From Chitinophaga oryziterrae (GTDB lineage Bacteria > Bacteroidota > Bacteroidia > Chitinophagales > Chitinophagaceae): a stretch of 64,000 bases of DNA. Shown in pieces: positions 26,443 through 35,268 of the stretch. The notes under the pieces were generated by a model that saw only the letters and a list, made by a program, of their open reading frames with translations, did no database searches and was not told the DNA's origin. A program made the translations under genes and the position numbers. The stretch is from the NCBI RefSeq assembly GCF_009758125.1, contig NZ_WRXO01000008.1, positions 248,001 to 312,000 of the forward strand. Direction: 5' to 3'. The first letter of the stretch is position 1. The number at the start of each line of letters is the position of its first letter.

Positions 26443-27528
26443 TTATATAGCCCATAATGCTCCGCCAACACTGTCCTTTTCTGCACCGGTCACGGAAGAC
26501 AATGCATTCGGCTCCTGCCTCCAGCGTAAAGTTCCCAGTAACGCCATCATCAGCGCATTTCTGAATGTGATGGTTTGTTCATCAGGAGTAATGATCTCAA
26601 TATTATAAGGCTGTAACTGTTCGCGAATGTGCTGCAACAGGAAACTGTTAAACACACCACCACCTGTCAGTAATAACTTTTGTTCCTGTTCTGATCCGCT
26701 TTGCAACTTGGCAATGGTTTTCGCTATCTGCGTAGCAATATGATGGGTATACGTGTTTAGCTTCCCCTGTGTAGAAAGCTGATGTCCCTGAATAAGCGGT
26801 AATACAGTACCTGTACCGAATTTACCTGCCAGTGTTTTAGGATGATCCTGCCCGTAATAGGACAACCCGTTCAGGGATTCCAAGAGGGCATTATCGGTAA
26901 CCCCACCCGCTGCCAGTTTACCATCTTCATCGAAAGGTTTACCGAGGGTTTCTGCCAGGGCATCCAGGATGTAGTTGCAGGGGCAGATATCGAATGCAAT
27001 GAAATTGTTATTCACCATAGAGGAGATGGTCGCATTTCCGCCAAGATTAAGGCGGTAGCGGTAATCCGGGAACAGAAGCTGTTCTGCGACAGGCACCAGT
27101 GGCGCTCCTTTTCCTCCCAGGGCTACGTCCATAGCACGCAGGTCGCTGATTACCGGCAAGCCTGTTACAGCAGCGATGGCAGCGCCTTCTCCCAACTGGG
27201 CCGTCATTTTCTGTGAAGGCATATGGAATACAGTATGGCCATGTGCAGCAATAAAATGCACCTGGTGATCCAGCTGATGATCTGTGATGAACTGTTTCAC
27301 AGCATAGCCGATATAATGACCGAACTCACTGTGTAACAGCAGGTAATCCCTGGCGGAGAGACTTACGGCAGCTCCAAGTTTCTCTTCCCATTCTATTGTA
27401 TATGCCTTGCGTTCAGCGGCTTTGATCTCATACGTCCATTTACCCCTTACTTCTGTAAGCCCTGCAAACACGAGGTCCAGTCCGTCCAGCGAGTTCCCGG
27501 AGGTGATCCCTATTACATTATATACCAT
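26443..27528 (-). CDS. anmK: Anhydro-N-acetylmuramic acid kinase
   Basis: AnmK phosphorylates and opens 1,6-anhydro-MurNAc released during peptidoglycan turnover, giving MurNAc-6-phosphate. The 361 residues contain the N-terminal ATP-binding motif GITSGNSLDGLD (7-18; a variant of GxMSGTSxDGxD), the FIAAHGHTVFHMP stretch, VISDLRAMDVALGGKGAPLVP, LNLGGNATIS, FDICPCNYILDAL and the C-terminal LLLTGGGVFNSFL. All are family hallmarks. A perfect TACTTTTG box at 27551-27544 puts the start site about 11 bases before the ATG. murQ is not adjacent. Confidence 0.93.
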   Translation of the reverse strand: MVYNVIGITSGNSLDGLDLVFAGLTEVRGKWTYEIKAAERKAYTIEWEEKLGAAVSLSARDYLLLHSEFGHYIGYAVKQFITDHQLDHQVHFIAAHGHTVFHMPSQKMTAQLGEGAAIAAVTGLPVISDLRAMDVALGGKGAPLVPVAEQLLFPDYRYRLNLGGNATISSMVNNNFIAFDICPCNYILDALAETLGKPFDEDGKLAAGGVTDNALLESLNGLSYYGQDHPKTLAGKFGTGTVLPLIQGHQLSTQGKLNTYTHHIATQIAKTIAKLQSGSEQEQKLLLTGGGVFNSFLLQHIREQLQPYNIEIITPDEQTITFRNALMMALLGTLRWRQEPNALSSVTGAEKDSVGGALWAI

Positions 27529-27543
27529 CCACTAAAATTTGTG

Positions 27544-27551
27544 CAAAAGTA
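27544..27551 (-). promoter_or_regulatory. -7 box of anmK
   Basis: TACTTTTG on the minus strand matches TAnnTTTG, 15 bases before the anmK ATG. Confidence 0.5.
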
Positions 27552-27626
27552 GGAGATATTTTTTTCCTGCTTTTATGGAATCGGATAATACCCCTGCATC
27601 ATAGTAGCAGATTAAAACAAATCGTT

Positions 27627-29516
27627 ATGCAAAAATATCTTTTTCTGTTGCTGGTGGGACTGATCAGCTTAAACGCACAGGCCCAGCGTATCATTACCGG
27701 AACGGTATCAGATTCCGCGACCAAATCGCCGCTGGCGGGCGCTGTGATCAGTATTGCCGGCAGTTCCATTCAGACTACAAGTAATGCCAAAGGTGTTTTT
27801 AAACTGACGGCACCGGCGGCCGCGGTTACCATACAGGTTACTTATTCCGGGTATGAAAAGGGAACTGCTATTGCACAACTGACGAATAATACTGTCAATA
27901 TTCTATTAACGCGGGCAAAACGGGATTTGCGGATAAAAGATGTGAAGAGAAAGACGATAATGGCCAATGAGAAAGAGCTAAGTGAGGTGGTGGTAACAGG
28001 TTATGCCAGTCCCAAAAAGGCACTACAGAGCAGAGCCTCCGGGGTGGTCGTATCGCCATCAACTTCCTATTCAGGAATCTATTCAGCCCCACCACCTGCA
28101 GATAACACAGAGACCTACAGTGCTATCAATGAAAACAACTTTCATACGGTAAGTGATCAGCCACTCAGCACCTTCTCTATTGATGTAGACCGTGCCTCTT
28201 ATACCAATATCAGGCGTTTTCTGAATAACGGTCAGCTCCCTCCTGCTGATGCGGTGCGTGTAGAAGAAATGATCAATTACTTTGATTATCAATATAAAAA
28301 TCCAACTGGAAAAGATCCGGTAGCGATCTATGCTGATATGGCCATTTGCCCATGGGAACCTTCTCATCAACTGGTACGTATTGCATTGAAAGCCAAAGAT
28401 GTCCCTAAAGAAAATCTTCCCCCTTCCAACCTGGTGTTCCTGATAGATGTATCCGGTTCTATGGCAGATGAAAACAAGCTGCCACTGGTAAAACAGGCGA
28501 TGAAAGCGCTGGTGCAGCAACTTCGTCCCCAGGACAGGGTAGCGATCGTTGTATATGCAGGAGCAGCCGGACTGGCATTGCCTTCTACTTCAGGAGGGGA
28601 GAAAAAAACCATTCTGGATGTGCTGGACCACCTGGAAGCTGGCGGCTCCACAGCAGGCGGAGAAGGGATCAAACTGGCGTATAGTACAGCCGCGGCCAAC
28701 TTTAAATCAGAAGGTAATAACAGGGTGATCATTGCTACGGACGGAGATTTTAACGTAGGCCCTTCCAGTGACGGAGACCTGCTGCATATTATTGAGAAAG
28801 AACGTGATAAAGGGATTTTCCTTTCTGTATTAGGCTTTGGAATGGGCAATTACAAGGATAGTAAGCTGGAGTTGTTGTCTGATAAGGGGAACGGGAACTA
28901 TGCCTATATAGATAATTTCGAAGAAGCCCGCAGGACCTTTGTCACAGAGTTTGGCGGAACCCTGTATACTGTAGCGAAGGATGTGAAATTACAGATAGAG
29001 TTTAACCCTGAATATGTACAGGCATACAGGCTGGTAGGATATGAAAACCGCTTATTACAGAATGAGGATTTTAACAATGATAAAAAAGATGCCGGGGAGA
29101 TGGGTGCCGGACATACCGTTACTGCCCTGTATGAGGTGATTGCAGCCGGTAATAATGCGGAGGCGATCAGTTGGGTAGATCCCCTGAAATATCAGCAGCA
29201 AAAGATTATAGGAAGCAATACGGCGGAAGTGCTTACTGTGAAACTCCGGTACAAACAACCACAGTCAAACAGCAGCCAGTTATTATCACAGGTACTGCCC
29301 TGGAAGAATCAGCCGGTAACAGCTACAGCGCCCGATTTCCAGATGGCCACAGCCGTTGCGGCCTTCGGATTATTGCTGCGGAATTCTGAATACAAAGGAC
29401 AGGCCACCTATGATCAGGTATTAGCCCTGGCAGGGAAAGCCAAAGGAGAAGATCCTGAAGGGTACAGAGCAGAATTTATACAGCTGGTAAAGAAAGCGAT
29501 GATTATAAAAGAATAG
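27627..29516 (+). CDS. YfbK-like von Willebrand factor A protein with carboxypeptidase-regulatory-like domain
   Basis: A 629-residue exported protein. Signal peptide 1-19 (ending LNAQA), then a carboxypeptidase-regulatory/CNA-B-like beta-sandwich (about 20-97, ITGTVSDSATKSPLAGAVISI). A linker includes SEVVVTGYASP, reminiscent of SusC-type plugs. Residues about 160-255 are the YfbK N-terminal domain (STFSIDVDRASYTNIRRFLNNG), followed by the VWA domain with a full MIDAS motif DVSGSM (274-279) and ATDGDFN, and a C-terminal DUF3520-like region. The function of YfbK proteins is not established; metal-dependent protein binding at the cell envelope is the natural inference. It stands as a single gene divergent from anmK. 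Confidence 0.9.
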   Translation: MQKYLFLLLVGLISLNAQAQRIITGTVSDSATKSPLAGAVISIAGSSIQTTSNAKGVFKLTAPAAAVTIQVTYSGYEKGTAIAQLTNNTVNILLTRAKRDLRIKDVKRKTIMANEKELSEVVVTGYASPKKALQSRASGVVVSPSTSYSGIYSAPPPADNTETYSAINENNFHTVSDQPLSTFSIDVDRASYTNIRRFLNNGQLPPADAVRVEEMINYFDYQYKNPTGKDPVAIYADMAICPWEPSHQLVRIALKAKDVPKENLPPSNLVFLIDVSGSMADENKLPLVKQAMKALVQQLRPQDRVAIVVYAGAAGLALPSTSGGEKKTILDVLDHLEAGGSTAGGEGIKLAYSTAAANFKSEGNNRVIIATDGDFNVGPSSDGDLLHIIEKERDKGIFLSVLGFGMGNYKDSKLELLSDKGNGNYAYIDNFEEARRTFVTEFGGTLYTVAKDVKLQIEFNPEYVQAYRLVGYENRLLQNEDFNNDKKDAGEMGAGHTVTALYEVIAAGNNAEAISWVDPLKYQQQKIIGSNTAEVLTVKLRYKQPQSNSSQLLSQVLPWKNQPVTATAPDFQMATAVAAFGLLLRNSEYKGQATYDQVLALAGKAKGEDPEGYRAEFIQLVKKAMIIKE

Positions 29517-29591
29517 CTATCCAGGAATAAAAAAGTATCAGAAAGATAATAGCCGTAAGGCATTTGTAAGCCCCTTAAACAGTTAGCAATC

Positions 29592-29622
29592 AGAGCCGTA
29601 TAAAAATTTCTTTATACGGCCT
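29592..29622. terminator. Hairpin between the VWA gene and upp
   Basis: GCCGTATAAA and TTTATACGGC pair around a five- to six-base loop, about 75 bases after the VWA stop. No long T-run follows on the plus strand, so termination there is uncertain. Confidence 0.4.
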
Positions 29623-29676
29623 GATTCTGACGACCAATCATTTAACACTACAATGAAAAATGTGTACTTTGCACAC

Positions 29677-30330
29677 ATGTTAATTAATCTAAGTAATACC
29701 AATTCGCTGGTAGGAGAATGGCTAAGTGAGATAAGGAGCATGGACATACAGACAGACAGGATGCGCTTCAGACGTAATATGGAACGTGTTGGAGAAATAG
29801 CCGCCTACGAGATCAGCAAAACATTGGAGTACGAGGAGAAAGAAGTTCAGACCTCCCTGGGTATTGCCAATTGCCGTGTATTGAAAGAACAACCGGTACT
29901 GGCAACTATTTTAAGGGCAGGCCTGGCATTACATCAGGGATTGCTCCACTATTTTGATAAAGCTGATCATGCCTTTATTTCAGCGTACCGTAAACACAAG
30001 CATGACGGTTCTTTTGAAATTAGCCTGGAATATGTTTCCAGCCCGTCCATAGAAGGACAGGTAGTGATCTTGTCAGATCCTATGCTCGCCACAGGAGCCT
30101 CCCTTGTGAAAACCATCGAACACCTGCAGGGAATAGGGAAACCCAAACATATACACCTGGTAGTAGCCATCGCCTGTACCATAGGAATTGAATATGTGCA
30201 AAGACATGCCGGCAACAACCTTAGTATATGGGCCGGAGATATTGACGATGAACTGACTGCCAAAGGTTACATTGTTCCGGGTCTGGGAGATGCCGGCGAC
30301 CTGGCATTCGGTAACAAACTGCAGCAATAA
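29677..30330 (+). CDS. upp: Uracil phosphoribosyltransferase
   Basis: Upp makes UMP from uracil and PRPP in pyrimidine salvage. The product has the PRPP loop VVILSDPMLATGASLV, the uracil-binding YIVPGLGDAGDLAFG and the N-terminal MRFRRNMERVGEIAAYEIS typical of the family. The chosen start at 29677 (MLINLSNTN) aligns with the usual N-terminus and gives 217 residues; an ATG at 29653 adds eight. A TACTTTG stretch (29665-29671, one base short of the -7 consensus) sits six bases before the chosen ATG, so the message may be leaderless and the upstream ATG would not be transcribed. Confidence 0.93.
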   Translation: MLINLSNTNSLVGEWLSEIRSMDIQTDRMRFRRNMERVGEIAAYEISKTLEYEEKEVQTSLGIANCRVLKEQPVLATILRAGLALHQGLLHYFDKADHAFISAYRKHKHDGSFEISLEYVSSPSIEGQVVILSDPMLATGASLVKTIEHLQGIGKPKHIHLVVAIACTIGIEYVQRHAGNNLSIWAGDIDDELTAKGYIVPGLGDAGDLAFGNKLQQ

Positions 30331-30533
30331 GCCAAAATCATCATAAGACTGGATTATAGATATACCCGGAAGATCCTTAGCCAATAAAAAATTATAATAA
30401 AACACCCATTAATTACTAATGAGTTAGGGCGTCCTCATCCTTTCTATTATATATTTTTAATTTGCGATATGACGAGTTTTTAATACCTTCACATGGAACC
30501 ATGAGAAAACCCTATACATATAAGTATTGTTTT

Positions 30534-31553
30534 ATGAAGAAAGTGCTGCTTTTATTCACGATCATTGTTGCAATGATGACCCCGGCAAGGGCGCAGGATC
30601 CGCATTTTTCGCAATTCTTTGCCTCTCCGCTTACCCTGAATCCGGCTTTTACCGGCCTTTTCTCCGGTGACTACCGTGTTTCCGGCAACTACAGGTCTCA
30701 GTGGAGAAGTATCTCTACTCCATTTACTACAGGTACTGCGGCGATCGACTTCGGCATTCTTAAAAATGCAATTAATTATACAGATATATGGGGTGTTGGT
30801 GTAATGGCGATGTATGACAGAACAGGGGGTGGTGCACTTACATCTACTTACCTGAGTTTCAGTACGGCTTATCATAAAGGTCTGGATCCTGAAGGGAATC
30901 ATACACTAGCTGTTGGTATCCAGGCTACTTATGTACAAAAGCGACTGGATCAGACCAAACTGATGTTTGAAAATCAGATCGATAATAATGGTTATAACCC
31001 TGCTCTTCCCAGCGGTGAATCCTTTGCCCATCCATCTATCTCTTATATAGATCCTAATATCGGTATCCTCTATAACGGTCTTGTAGGCGAATCCTCCAAT
31101 ATCTATCTTGGAACATCCTTCTATCATATCACGCAGCCTACCGAAACTTTCCAGAACGAGAATAACAACAGGCTTACTGCCCGCTGGACGGCTCACGGTG
31201 GTGGTTCCTTCCCTGTAGGGATGGGTAACCGTATCCACGTGAGTGCCCTGTATATGAAACAGAGTACTGCTTCTGAGTTTACTTTCGGTGGAGCTTACGG
31301 ATTCGACCTGAGCGGTGGTGATGAGGATAATCCAAAAACATTCTACCTGGGTAGCTGGTATCGTTTAAAAGATGCGATCAATCCTTATGTAGGTATGGAA
31401 ATCAACGGTTTTACCGTAGGTCTTTCCTACGACATGAACGTTTCTTCACTGAAACCCGCTTCCAATTACCGCGGTGGTATGGAAATATCAGTGATTTACA
31501 TTCACAAGAAGAGTGACGGTAACAAGTACAGAACACTTTGCCCACGGTTCTAA
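30534..31553 (+). CDS. PorP/SprF family type IX secretion outer membrane protein
   Basis: PorP/SprF proteins are outer membrane beta-barrels associated with T9SS and often needed for export of a particular adhesin or for gliding. From the chosen ATG the protein has 339 residues with a signal peptide (MKKVLLLFTIIVAMMTPARA), followed at once by QDPHFSQFFASPLTLNPAFTG, the diagnostic opening of the family. The rest alternates in the way of barrel strands. A longer frame starts with TTG at 30462 and would bury the signal peptide, so it was set aside. No large SprB-like adhesin is adjacent, unlike many PorP/SprF loci. A strong terminator follows. Confidence 0.92.
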   Translation: MKKVLLLFTIIVAMMTPARAQDPHFSQFFASPLTLNPAFTGLFSGDYRVSGNYRSQWRSISTPFTTGTAAIDFGILKNAINYTDIWGVGVMAMYDRTGGGALTSTYLSFSTAYHKGLDPEGNHTLAVGIQATYVQKRLDQTKLMFENQIDNNGYNPALPSGESFAHPSISYIDPNIGILYNGLVGESSNIYLGTSFYHITQPTETFQNENNNRLTARWTAHGGGSFPVGMGNRIHVSALYMKQSTASEFTFGGAYGFDLSGGDEDNPKTFYLGSWYRLKDAINPYVGMEINGFTVGLSYDMNVSSLKPASNYRGGMEISVIYIHKKSDGNKYRTLCPRF

Positions 31554-31572
31554 TCAACTAATTATACCTAAA

Positions 31573-31609
31573 AAAACCTGCCGGTTGTATCAGCCTGGCA
31601 GGTTTTTTA
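31573..31609 (+). terminator. Intrinsic terminator of the PorP/SprF gene
   Basis: AAAACCTGCC (31573-31582) and GGCAGGTTTT (31597-31606) form a 10-bp stem running into a T-run. Confidence 0.8.
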
Positions 31610-31710
31610 TTTCTGCCTTCCACATTTTTTTTCTGTTGTTCCACTGATTTTTAGTTACTTACAACCGGATCGATAACCAGAAGGGCTAACTAACCACTAA
31701 ATACATTCAA

Positions 31711-32490
31711 TTGTTTTCATTCAGAGAAGTACTGGCAGCCGTGCAGGCTTATGGGAAAGCGCATCAGTTTATAATGCAGCATAAATTATGGAAATGGATA
31801 CTGGTACCCGGTATCCTGTACTGCATATTGTTTATTACCGGAAGCTATTTTGTATGGGGATATTCGGGAGACTTTGTAGAGTATCTCTTCAACCTGTTAC
31901 CTATCCGTGTTTGGATTCAGGACCTGGCCAGCAGCTGGATCAGTTTCTTTTTCATTCTACTGGCATTTTCCATACGGATAGTGTTCCTGCTGTTATATTT
32001 TTCCTACTATAAATATCTTTTCCTGGTACTGGGGTCTCCCCTGTTTGCTTATTTATCAGAGAAAACGGAGGCCCTGCTGGACAGAAAGGAATTTCCTTTC
32101 AGCATGCAGCAGTTTTTGAAAGATATGATGCGGGGGATACGCCTTTCCTTACGGAATATGTTGTATCAGACCATCTGTGTAATATTCCTCATCATCTTAT
32201 CCTTCATACCTGTTGTGGGATGGATTACGCCGCTCATTGCCTTCTTTATAGAATGCTATTTCTATGGTTTTTCTATGATGGATTACAGCTGTGAAAGGCA
32301 TCAGCTCACTACGAAACAAAGCATTTCCTTTATAAAGGCGCATAGAGGCATGGCACTTGGCAATGGTATGGTATTTTACCTGCTGATGTTCATTCCCGTG
32401 CTGGGATGGGTAATGGCCCCCTCCTATGCTGTTATTGCCGCCACTATTCACTTATCAGATAAACGACTGTTGCATGGAGCCCGTTGGTAA
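31711..32490 (+). CDS. EI24 domain-containing membrane protein (CysZ-like)
   Basis: A 259-residue inner membrane protein with five to six hydrophobic segments and the EI24/CysZ pattern (WKWILVPGILYCILFITG, SPLFAYLSEKTEALLD, FIPVVGWITPLIAFFIECYFYGFSMMDY). CysZ members take up sulfate, but in Bacteroidota the role is untested. The start is TTG: an in-frame stop lies at 31687 and the first ATG is codon 22, which would remove part of the conserved N-terminal helix. The last 17 bases overlap the following RsmI-like gene, implying translational coupling. Confidence 0.8.
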   Translation: MFSFREVLAAVQAYGKAHQFIMQHKLWKWILVPGILYCILFITGSYFVWGYSGDFVEYLFNLLPIRVWIQDLASSWISFFFILLAFSIRIVFLLLYFSYYKYLFLVLGSPLFAYLSEKTEALLDRKEFPFSMQQFLKDMMRGIRLSLRNMLYQTICVIFLIILSFIPVVGWITPLIAFFIECYFYGFSMMDYSCERHQLTTKQSISFIKAHRGMALGNGMVFYLLMFIPVLGWVMAPSYAVIAATIHLSDKRLLHGARW

Positions 32491-33193
32491 AGTATACCTT
32501 ATTCCCACCGTATTAAGTCCGGATACATTACATACCATTCCACCGTATGTAACTGCAGCCGTACAGCGGATCAAGGTGTTTTTTGTAGAGAATGAACGTA
32601 CAGCACGCCGTTATATGAAAGCGCTGGACAGGACTGTCAACATAGATGAGATGCAGTTGTTGCTGATGGATTCTCATAATCCTCCGGATATTGCGCTGGC
32701 AAAGAAGACATTACTTGCCGGACAGGATATTGGGGTAATCAGTGAAGCAGGATGCCCTGCAATAGCTGATCCCGGGCATCTTGTGGTGAAAGCCGCACAT
32801 ACTATAGAAGCACCGGTGATACCCATGGTAGGGCCTAATTCCATCATACTGGCGCTGATGGCTTCGGGCATGAACGGACAGAATTTCCAGTTTGTAGGAT
32901 ATCTGCCAGTGAAACCCGCCGAAAGAATGAAAGCGATTGCTGACCTGGAAGTGCAGGCGAATAAGAAAAAACAGACCCAGATCTTTATAGAGACCCCTTA
33001 CAGGAATAATTATATCCTGAAAGATATACTCGCTACCTGTAAGGACCATACATTACTATGTGTGGCAGCCGATATTACCGGGACAGAGGAATACATTCAT
33101 ACCCGTACGATCAGGGACTGGAAACAAACGACATTACCGGAGCTGAATAAGAAACCGGCCATTTTTCTCCTGTATGCAGGGGAACCGCAGTAG
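32474..33193 (+). CDS. RsmI-like SAM-dependent methyltransferase (tetrapyrrole methylase fold)
   Basis: RsmI 2'-O-methylates C1402 of 16S rRNA. This 239-residue protein has the fold and order of that family: GKVYLIPTVLSPDT, FFVENERTARRYMKAL, DIGVISEAGCPAIADPGHLVV, VIPMVGPNSIILALMASGMNGQNFQFVGYLP, and QIFIETPYRNN. It is shorter than E. coli RsmI and has sequence features (SPDTL start, lack of the C-terminal domain) of a second, Bacteroidota-type subgroup, so the exact target is uncertain. The ATG at 32474 lies inside the end of the EI24 gene; a frame from 32426 would extend it without matching the family. Confidence 0.85.
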   Translation: MEPVGKVYLIPTVLSPDTLHTIPPYVTAAVQRIKVFFVENERTARRYMKALDRTVNIDEMQLLLMDSHNPPDIALAKKTLLAGQDIGVISEAGCPAIADPGHLVVKAAHTIEAPVIPMVGPNSIILALMASGMNGQNFQFVGYLPVKPAERMKAIADLEVQANKKKQTQIFIETPYRNNYILKDILATCKDHTLLCVAADITGTEEYIHTRTIRDWKQTTLPELNKKPAIFLLYAGEPQ

Positions 33194-33267
33194 CTTCATG
33201 CTTCATCCATGCATCAGGTATGCTTCAGGTATGAAGGAGACATGAAGGAGGTATGCTTTAAGCATAT

Positions 33268-33300
33268 AAAAAGAGAGGCTGTCATGTAGCCTCTCTTTTT
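33268..33300. terminator. Bidirectional terminator between the methyltransferase and the 33304 gene
   Basis: AAAAAGAGAGGCT (33268-33280) and its exact inverse (33288-33300) with a seven-base loop, T-runs on both strands. Confidence 0.85.
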
Positions 33301-33303
33301 ATA

Positions 33304-33678
33304 TTAATTAGCGTCTTTCATCGATATCACACTATCTACTATAAAATTACTGTAGCCTCTCCAGGGGATAGCACCCAGGTATTCTTTATAGTGTAACTCT
33401 ACAAATTTCCCACTGGACGTCATCAGTTGCTGCGCGATACGCTCGTCTGCCACTGAAAACTGGAATTCATTTGACTGTAAAGCTCCCGGTTGTTTGGAAC
33501 GGTAGCCAGTCTGAATCAGCCGGCCTTCGTATGTTTTAAATATATAGCCTTTCTGAACAAAGTAATTCAGTTCTCCTGCCTTTACGCCACGGCCAAATAC
33601 GAAGTAGTATTTATAGCCGAAGAACGCAGCCAGAATAACAATAACAGCAAGGGCAATCAATAATAGGAATCTGCGCAT
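33304..33678 (-). CDS. Small membrane-anchored Bacteroidota protein of unknown function
   Basis: A 124-residue protein with one N-terminal membrane segment (RRFLLLIALAVIVILAAFFGYKYYF) and a small periplasmic beta-rich domain (GRGVKAGELNYFVQKGYIFKTYEGRLIQ ... LHYKEYLGAIPWRGYSNFIVDSV). The pattern matches a short Bacteroidota family that databases often label 6-phosphogluconate dehydrogenase; nothing here supports that label, since the fold and size do not fit. It begins 12 bases after the M28 peptidase stop, so the two are in one unit. Confidence 0.75.
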   Translation of the reverse strand: MRRFLLLIALAVIVILAAFFGYKYYFVFGRGVKAGELNYFVQKGYIFKTYEGRLIQTGYRSKQPGALQSNEFQFSVADERIAQQLMTSSGKFVELHYKEYLGAIPWRGYSNFIVDSVISMKDAN

Positions 33679-33690
33679 AATTATATAAGA

Positions 33691-35067
33691 TTATAGTCCG
33701 TGTTCATCTACAAGATAAATCAATGCTGCCAGGCTGAATGCGCCCAGTTCCAGTTCTCTTTTATTTACGGCGGCAAAGACATCATTGACAGCATGATGTA
33801 AATCAAAATAACGCTGGGAATCCGGGAATAGTTCACCCATCGGACATCCTGTTGCTGCACTCAGCTCTCCTACGTCCACGCCACCACCTACTGCATCAAA
33901 TTCATAGATATCGTATGGCAGGAACAATGGGGCCCAGGACTTGATCTTTGCCCTCTTTTCTGGCGGCATTTCAAAAGAGAAGCCTCTTGGAGTGAAGCCA
34001 CCCGCATCACTTTCCAGCGCGAAGATGTGCTGTTCGTGAGCCGCTTTAGCTAATTCCCCATATTTCTTACCACCACGGGAACCATTTTCTTCATTAGCAA
34101 ACAATACGATACGTATTGTGCGTTTAGGACGGATACCCAGTGCTTTGAAAGCCCTTAATACTTCGATGGACTGTACACAACCGGTACCATCATCATGTGC
34201 ACCTTCGTTCACGTCCCAGGAATCCAGGTGACCACCCACAGTGATGATCTCCTCAGGGTGTTCAGTACCGCGGATTTCCCCGATAACATTGTGTCCAATT
34301 GTATCAGGTAACATGCGGCAACTGGTACGCAGGTAGAGTTTCAAGTCGGGTTCCCCTTTCAGGCGGCTGCTCAGCAGGTCTGCATCCTGCAGGCCCACGG
34401 CTACAGCCGGGATCTTAGGGAAGGAGTCGTTATAAGCCATTGCGCCGGTGTGCGGGAAGTTATTGGCACCATGTGTCATGGACCTGATGATAATGCCCAC
34501 AGCACCATATTTGGCAGCACGGCTGGCACCCTGTCCACGGTATCTCACTGCTTCTGCGTAAGAATCGAATGTGCGGACAAAAGCCGGATTAAAGGGATGG
34601 TTGTAGAATACGATCTTACCTTTAATCTTGTCTTTCTTTGCTTCCAGTTCATCGAAAGTTGCAATTTCAATGATGGGCGCTGTGATACCACCCGGAGCGC
34701 TGGCTACAGAATTACCCAGGGCCAGTACATTTAAAGGAGGAATGAAATCGCGGCGGCGGGAAATGATCCGCACTTCTTCTTTTGCACCACGTACCCAGTG
34801 AGGCACCTTACATTCCTGCAGATAAACGGTATCTGCACCTGATTCTTTTAATGTCTTTGCTCCCCATTGTTCGGCTTTCACCATTTGAGGAGATCCTGCC
34901 AGGCGACCGCCTACAGTTTGTGTGAGTACTCTCAGCTCTTCGTAAGCCTTACTGTTTGTAAGTACTTCCGTTGCTAACTGGCGTAGTTTTAATGAATCAT
35001 TCTCTAATTGTTGCGCACTTGCCGGGAGTGAACAGATCAATAATACCGGCAGTAGATATTTTCTCAT
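33691..35067 (-). CDS. M28 family zinc aminopeptidase/carboxypeptidase
   Basis: An exported peptidase of 458 residues with signal peptide (MRKYLLPVLLICSLPASAQ). A PA-type insert occupies the middle of the N-terminal half. The catalytic domain has the M28 ligand set: GGHLDSWDVNEGAHDDGTG (first His, then Asp bridging both zincs), FANEENGSRGG (catalytic Glu and ligand Glu), ESDAGGF (Asp) and DLHHAVNDV (last His). The layout resembles carboxypeptidase Q/plasma glutamate carboxypeptidase. The chosen ATG at 35067 starts the signal peptide; a GTG at 35073 adds only two residues. It lies 12 bases upstream of the small membrane protein gene. Confidence 0.92.
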   Translation of the reverse strand: MRKYLLPVLLICSLPASAQQLENDSLKLRQLATEVLTNSKAYEELRVLTQTVGGRLAGSPQMVKAEQWGAKTLKESGADTVYLQECKVPHWVRGAKEEVRIISRRRDFIPPLNVLALGNSVASAPGGITAPIIEIATFDELEAKKDKIKGKIVFYNHPFNPAFVRTFDSYAEAVRYRGQGASRAAKYGAVGIIIRSMTHGANNFPHTGAMAYNDSFPKIPAVAVGLQDADLLSSRLKGEPDLKLYLRTSCRMLPDTIGHNVIGEIRGTEHPEEIITVGGHLDSWDVNEGAHDDGTGCVQSIEVLRAFKALGIRPKRTIRIVLFANEENGSRGGKKYGELAKAAHEQHIFALESDAGGFTPRGFSFEMPPEKRAKIKSWAPLFLPYDIYEFDAVGGGVDVGELSAATGCPMGELFPDSQRYFDLHHAVNDVFAAVNKRELELGAFSLAALIYLVDEHGL

Positions 35068-35268
35068 AAGCACTAATCTGATATTTGGATTTAAAGCTAA
35101 ATAATTACCGCTGTTATTTCAAATGTGCCGCAAATCATCTAACAAACCGTTAATCCCATTAAACGCCTTAATCATGTTAAAATGTTATAATTTCGTAGTC
35201 TGTAATTGAGTAAACGGCGTTATGTGTACAATGTACCACGCTAAGGGTTAAGTATCAAACAATAAAAT

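Noticed and set aside
33304-33678. 6-phosphogluconate dehydrogenase, the label often given to this small family
   Set aside because: At 124 residues with a membrane anchor and no dinucleotide-binding motif, it cannot be that enzyme.
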